Assembly: GCF_030936135.1 (NCBI RefSeq)
Contig: NC_082616.1
Location: 12,521,001-12,585,000 of the forward strand
Source of the DNA: Gavia stellata
Taxonomy: Eukaryota > Chordata > Aves > Gaviiformes > Gaviidae
Direction of reading: 5' to 3'
Length of the DNA: 64,000 bases
Each line of letters opens with the position of its first letter. Position 1 is the first letter of the stretch. The translations under genes were made by a program, and so were the position numbers. The notes under the pieces are model-generated. The model saw only the letters and a program-made list of their open reading frames with translations. It did not search any database and was not told the DNA's origin. Positions 61,401 through 64,000 of this stretch are shown here, piece after piece.

Positions 61401-63034
61401 GGTAAGAAATGTGCACATTTAAAACAAGTATCATAGTTTAAAAACTACAGGGATGTTTCTTAAGGATTCCATCTTTCCCCCCCAATTAATAAAAGAACAA
61501 AAAACCCGGACATTTTCTATACTTAAAAAAAAAAAAAAAAGAAAGAGTCAAGAGCTAATTCCAGCTGTATCTTCCTGAGGGAGGTGGTAGCGGGTAGGGC
61601 CTCCCGGGGCCATATGCCTACAAACAAACAAAAGCAAGCATTTATTTTTTGGATTAACATCACAGTAAACAAGTTCGCCGAGCTCCAGGCGCCATACAGA
61701 AATGAAACAATACATCCTTTGCACAGAAAGGTACCACAGGCAGAGCTGAACGTCTCCCAGCGGCGTTTGCAGACGCTCTCCCGAAAACACAAGCTTTAAC
61801 TTCCACCAAGGGGGAGCGGTTCCGTACAGCACCAGCTGTACCGTGGCAGGAGCAGCGCTCCTCCATCAGAAATAAATTCGCCAAAAGACAGCACTGACGA
61901 CAAGTTACTTCTGAGCTCTAACACCTCTGCACATAGCAAAGAGCTACTGAATGTTAAAGGCACATGCATACATACACACACACACCTGAAGGGCAGTTTT
62001 GAAATGCAGATTTAATTCCTACAGAAACGTGGGCTTTGCAGTATGTACGCTTACGCTTTTACGCAGAGTAATGCTGTAAATGTAATTCCTGTGGAGTAAC
62101 TATTTATCAGTTTGAGATGCATGATGCCTGTATGTTGTATAGCAGGATTGGTCAGGTTTATTTTTTTTTAGAGGAAAAAAAGAATTTCCCTCAACTACCA
62201 GCTTTCTGTTCTAGTTGTAAGCAATCTTATGCTAAAGCAAGACAGACATTTTTACAGATAAGTATTTTAAGGGAAAAAAAAAATTGCATTTGTTACAGAA
62301 GCAGCATTTTTCAGCACTCATTCATTTTAAATAATGATGCCTAAATCCCACCTTGGAACTCACTGGAAATTAGACATTCTTGTGTTTAAATTTAGATGAG
62401 GCATTCTGTACATCAGCTATCCAGTGAAAAATCTGTTGAAAAGTTTCATAAAAAGTCCCCTTGAAACATTTGAAATTATTTCAAAACCTGATATATTGCA
62501 GAGGCCAGAAAGTTAATTAAATGTGATGCACTAACGGCAGCTATAGGGCTTTGTTTGTTTCTTACTCAGGAGGTTTTGTTGGTGGGTAGGGGAAGAGGGG
62601 CTTCCTTTCATTTCTTTAAGAGGGAAACCCACCTTCGCCCTCTCCTTCGGGGGCTCGGAGATAACCACGGACACTGAAGAGACTGCGAGCGAACCTGTGA
62701 GAGGGGAGGTTTGCCTCAGCCTGCTTGTGTCAGGCAATCAGAAGACTTTTCAACAGAAACCGATTCGTTACACCCTGGTTTTAGAGGGCTCTGACAGAGA
62801 CCCGCAGAATACGCTGATCCCACTATCAGGAAGGTTTTATGTTTGTTTTCGGGTTTGATTGTAATCAACTAAAAAAGGAAACAAGTTGACTATATCCCTC
62901 GAAAAATCCTTCCAGCTACGCAAATAGCGGCAATCCCTGTACAGAACTACAATGTAGAGCTCTTGTAACAGCCGCACAAGACATTTATCTGGACATTCAG
63001 TTGTGTATTACTACAGACTAAAATAAAAACGTCA
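58496..63034. other. Region downstream of NKX2-4; no gene recognised
   Basis: 58560-60100 is CpG rich with a 19-base C run (59486-59504). From about 60.15 kb it becomes AT rich and complex. Candidate elements lie at 60330-60400 (CACTTGA at 60369-60375) and 60540-60780. The 60800-62500 stretch has many A and T runs and could be the 3' UTR of an unseen transcript, but no coding exon is recognised. Confidence 0.55.
60540..60780. promoter_or_regulatory. Candidate enhancer downstream of NKX2-4
   Basis: AT-rich, complex sequence with CATTGTT (60654-60660) facing AACAAAG (60669-60675), plus TTTAATGG, GCATTAAC and AGATAAAAGATA. The SOX/TCF-like pair and the lack of simple repeats suggest a functional non-coding element about 2.7 kb past the NKX2-4 stop. 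Confidence 0.35.
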
Positions 63035-63416
63035 ACCACCTGCACAGCATGACCAAGTTTATTCTTTAGTTTTCTGGAACAGCTGGAAGACACCGACAAA
63101 TACCCACTACCACAGAGCAACCCATATCCATGGCAGTTGCATTAATTTTGTAAGCACTTTGTAGCAGCACGTTTATTAACCTCTTCAGACCATGTTCTGT
63201 ATGCTGTAAAAAAAGAATTCAGAGGTGAAAGGGACCAAAGATAATTATTTATGCTGCTATGTGTCACCACTTCCACTTGAATCCCTTTTCAAGGCTTTAA
63301 AGCTTTGAAATTTACAGGCAGCAATGCTAGATTCAATTATTGGTTTTGCACCCTAAACCCTTTAAGGTAGCTTCTAATTTTACTCCAGTGCTGTCGGCCC
63401 GAGGAAATAATGACAT
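63035..63416 (-). other. Possible minus-strand terminal exon (XRN2 3' end?)
   Basis: A minus-strand acceptor (T-rich run ending ACTTTCAG at 63417-63418) precedes about 380 nt ending near the poly(A) signal. A matching donor (CTCAG then GTAAAT) lies at 63547-63548, giving a 132-bp intron. The frame running across this junction stops after 26 codons in the exon, and I do not recognise it as the XRN2 C-terminus. This could equally be a non-coding transcript or chance. Confidence 0.25.
63058..63063 (-). terminator. Minus-strand poly(A) signal, possibly of XRN2
   Basis: Read on the minus strand this is AATAAA. It is followed 20-40 nt later by a GT/T-rich stretch (GGTGGTTGACGTTTTTATTTT), the layout of a good mammalian-type cleavage site. 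It lies 5.1 kb past the NKX2-4 stop, on the opposite strand. In mammals XRN2 ends convergently a few kb from NKX2-4, so XRN2 is the likely owner by synteny only. Confidence 0.45.
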
Positions 63417-63548
63417 CTGAAAGTTCATTTTAAAATTACAAAAAAAACAAAAAAAAAGGAAAAAGGGCAGCCAAAATTTAAAAGGAGATAAAAACCAGTT
63501 GGAAAGCAACACAACTGCAAAGGAAATTTTTTAAGGAAGCAAATTTAC

Positions 63549-64000
63549 CTGAGCGGAAAGATTTGTCCTTAATAACCATCACGTATGTGAATGCAAATAA
63601 AACCACTGTCACCACCCAGTTTTAACTTTGTTTCATGATAAAGCAGACACGGCCCGTGCTAGTGACAGGTGAATTATGTTTTGGGCAAGGCTACAATATT
63701 ACCAAACAGCAATATGCCTCCTATTTAATCATTCAGGTGGCCAACAGCTGGAGAGCTGCGAGGGCAGAGGTTTTGTGTCAGCACCAGGCTGCAGATGCCC
63801 ACGATGCTCTGAGACCCCACAGTTCCGAGACAGCTTTCCAAACATGAACTAACAGGGAATGCCCTCCCTGAGCCCACGCTGCAGCCATTTCTGGAAGACA
63901 ATTCCAGTTCACCTTTGTGATTCCAGCTGTAGCTTTTACACTGGAAGATTTAAAGTCGGGAATGAACTAGTTTAAGCACTGATTCCTTTTGCAAATACAT
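63549..64000. other. Window end; no gene recognised
   Basis: Mixed sequence with a possible minus-strand donor at its left edge. No coding exon could be confirmed on either strand. Confidence 0.5.

Noticed and set aside
63549-63640. Minus-strand frame upstream of the 63548 donor as an XRN2 coding exon
   Set aside because: It follows directly after a stop, has no convincing acceptor, and the translation is hydrophobic and unlike XRN2.
1-64000. tRNA, rRNA, CRISPR array, CR1 or LTR elements, viral genes
   Set aside because: I saw no cloverleaf with A/B boxes, no spaced repeats, no CR1-type octamer tail, no LTR pairs and no viral motifs. A repeat-database search could still find old fragments.

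Overview
This window is from a vertebrate genome, most likely a bird. It contains one NK2-class homeobox cluster: NKX2-2 (coding span 22633-23724) and NKX2-4 (coding span 56781-57912), both on the + strand and about 33 kb apart. The two proteins are recognised from their N-terminal TN motif, homeodomain with the NK2-diagnostic tyrosine, NK2-specific domain and C-terminal ends. Placement in birds is inference: two-exon genes with introns of 273 and 100 bp, extreme GC and CpG richness around the genes, several purine microsatellites and no obvious dispersed transposons. No species can be named.

Layout. 1-14.7 kb: non-coding flank upstream of NKX2-2, with no gene I can support. 14.7-28.6 kb: a broad CpG-rich domain centred on NKX2-2, interrupted by AT-rich islands rich in homeodomain, SOX, FOX and TCF-like motifs; these are candidate enhancers. 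A roughly 600-bp purine tract lies at 26.87-27.47 kb. 28.6-54.6 kb: intergenic sequence between the paralogues with no coding gene. 54.6-55.0 kb: a (GGGAA)n array. 55.0-60.1 kb: CpG-rich domain holding NKX2-4. 60.1-64.0 kb: AT-rich downstream flank with candidate regulatory elements, and on the minus strand a good poly(A) signal with a possible terminal exon. From the mammalian gene order (NKX2-2, NKX2-4, then XRN2 convergent) this could be the 3' end of XRN2, but I could not recognise XRN2 protein sequence.

Both genes encode nuclear transcription factors. In vertebrates NKX2-2 specifies ventral neural tube progenitors (p3), oligodendrocytes, and pancreatic and enteroendocrine cells downstream of Hedgehog. 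NKX2-4 is the NKX2-1-like paralogue, expressed mainly in ventral forebrain/hypothalamus. Most open frames in the window, including several over 200 codons, come from GC-rich or simple-repeat DNA and are not genes. I found no tRNA, rRNA, CRISPR array, viral gene or toxin gene.
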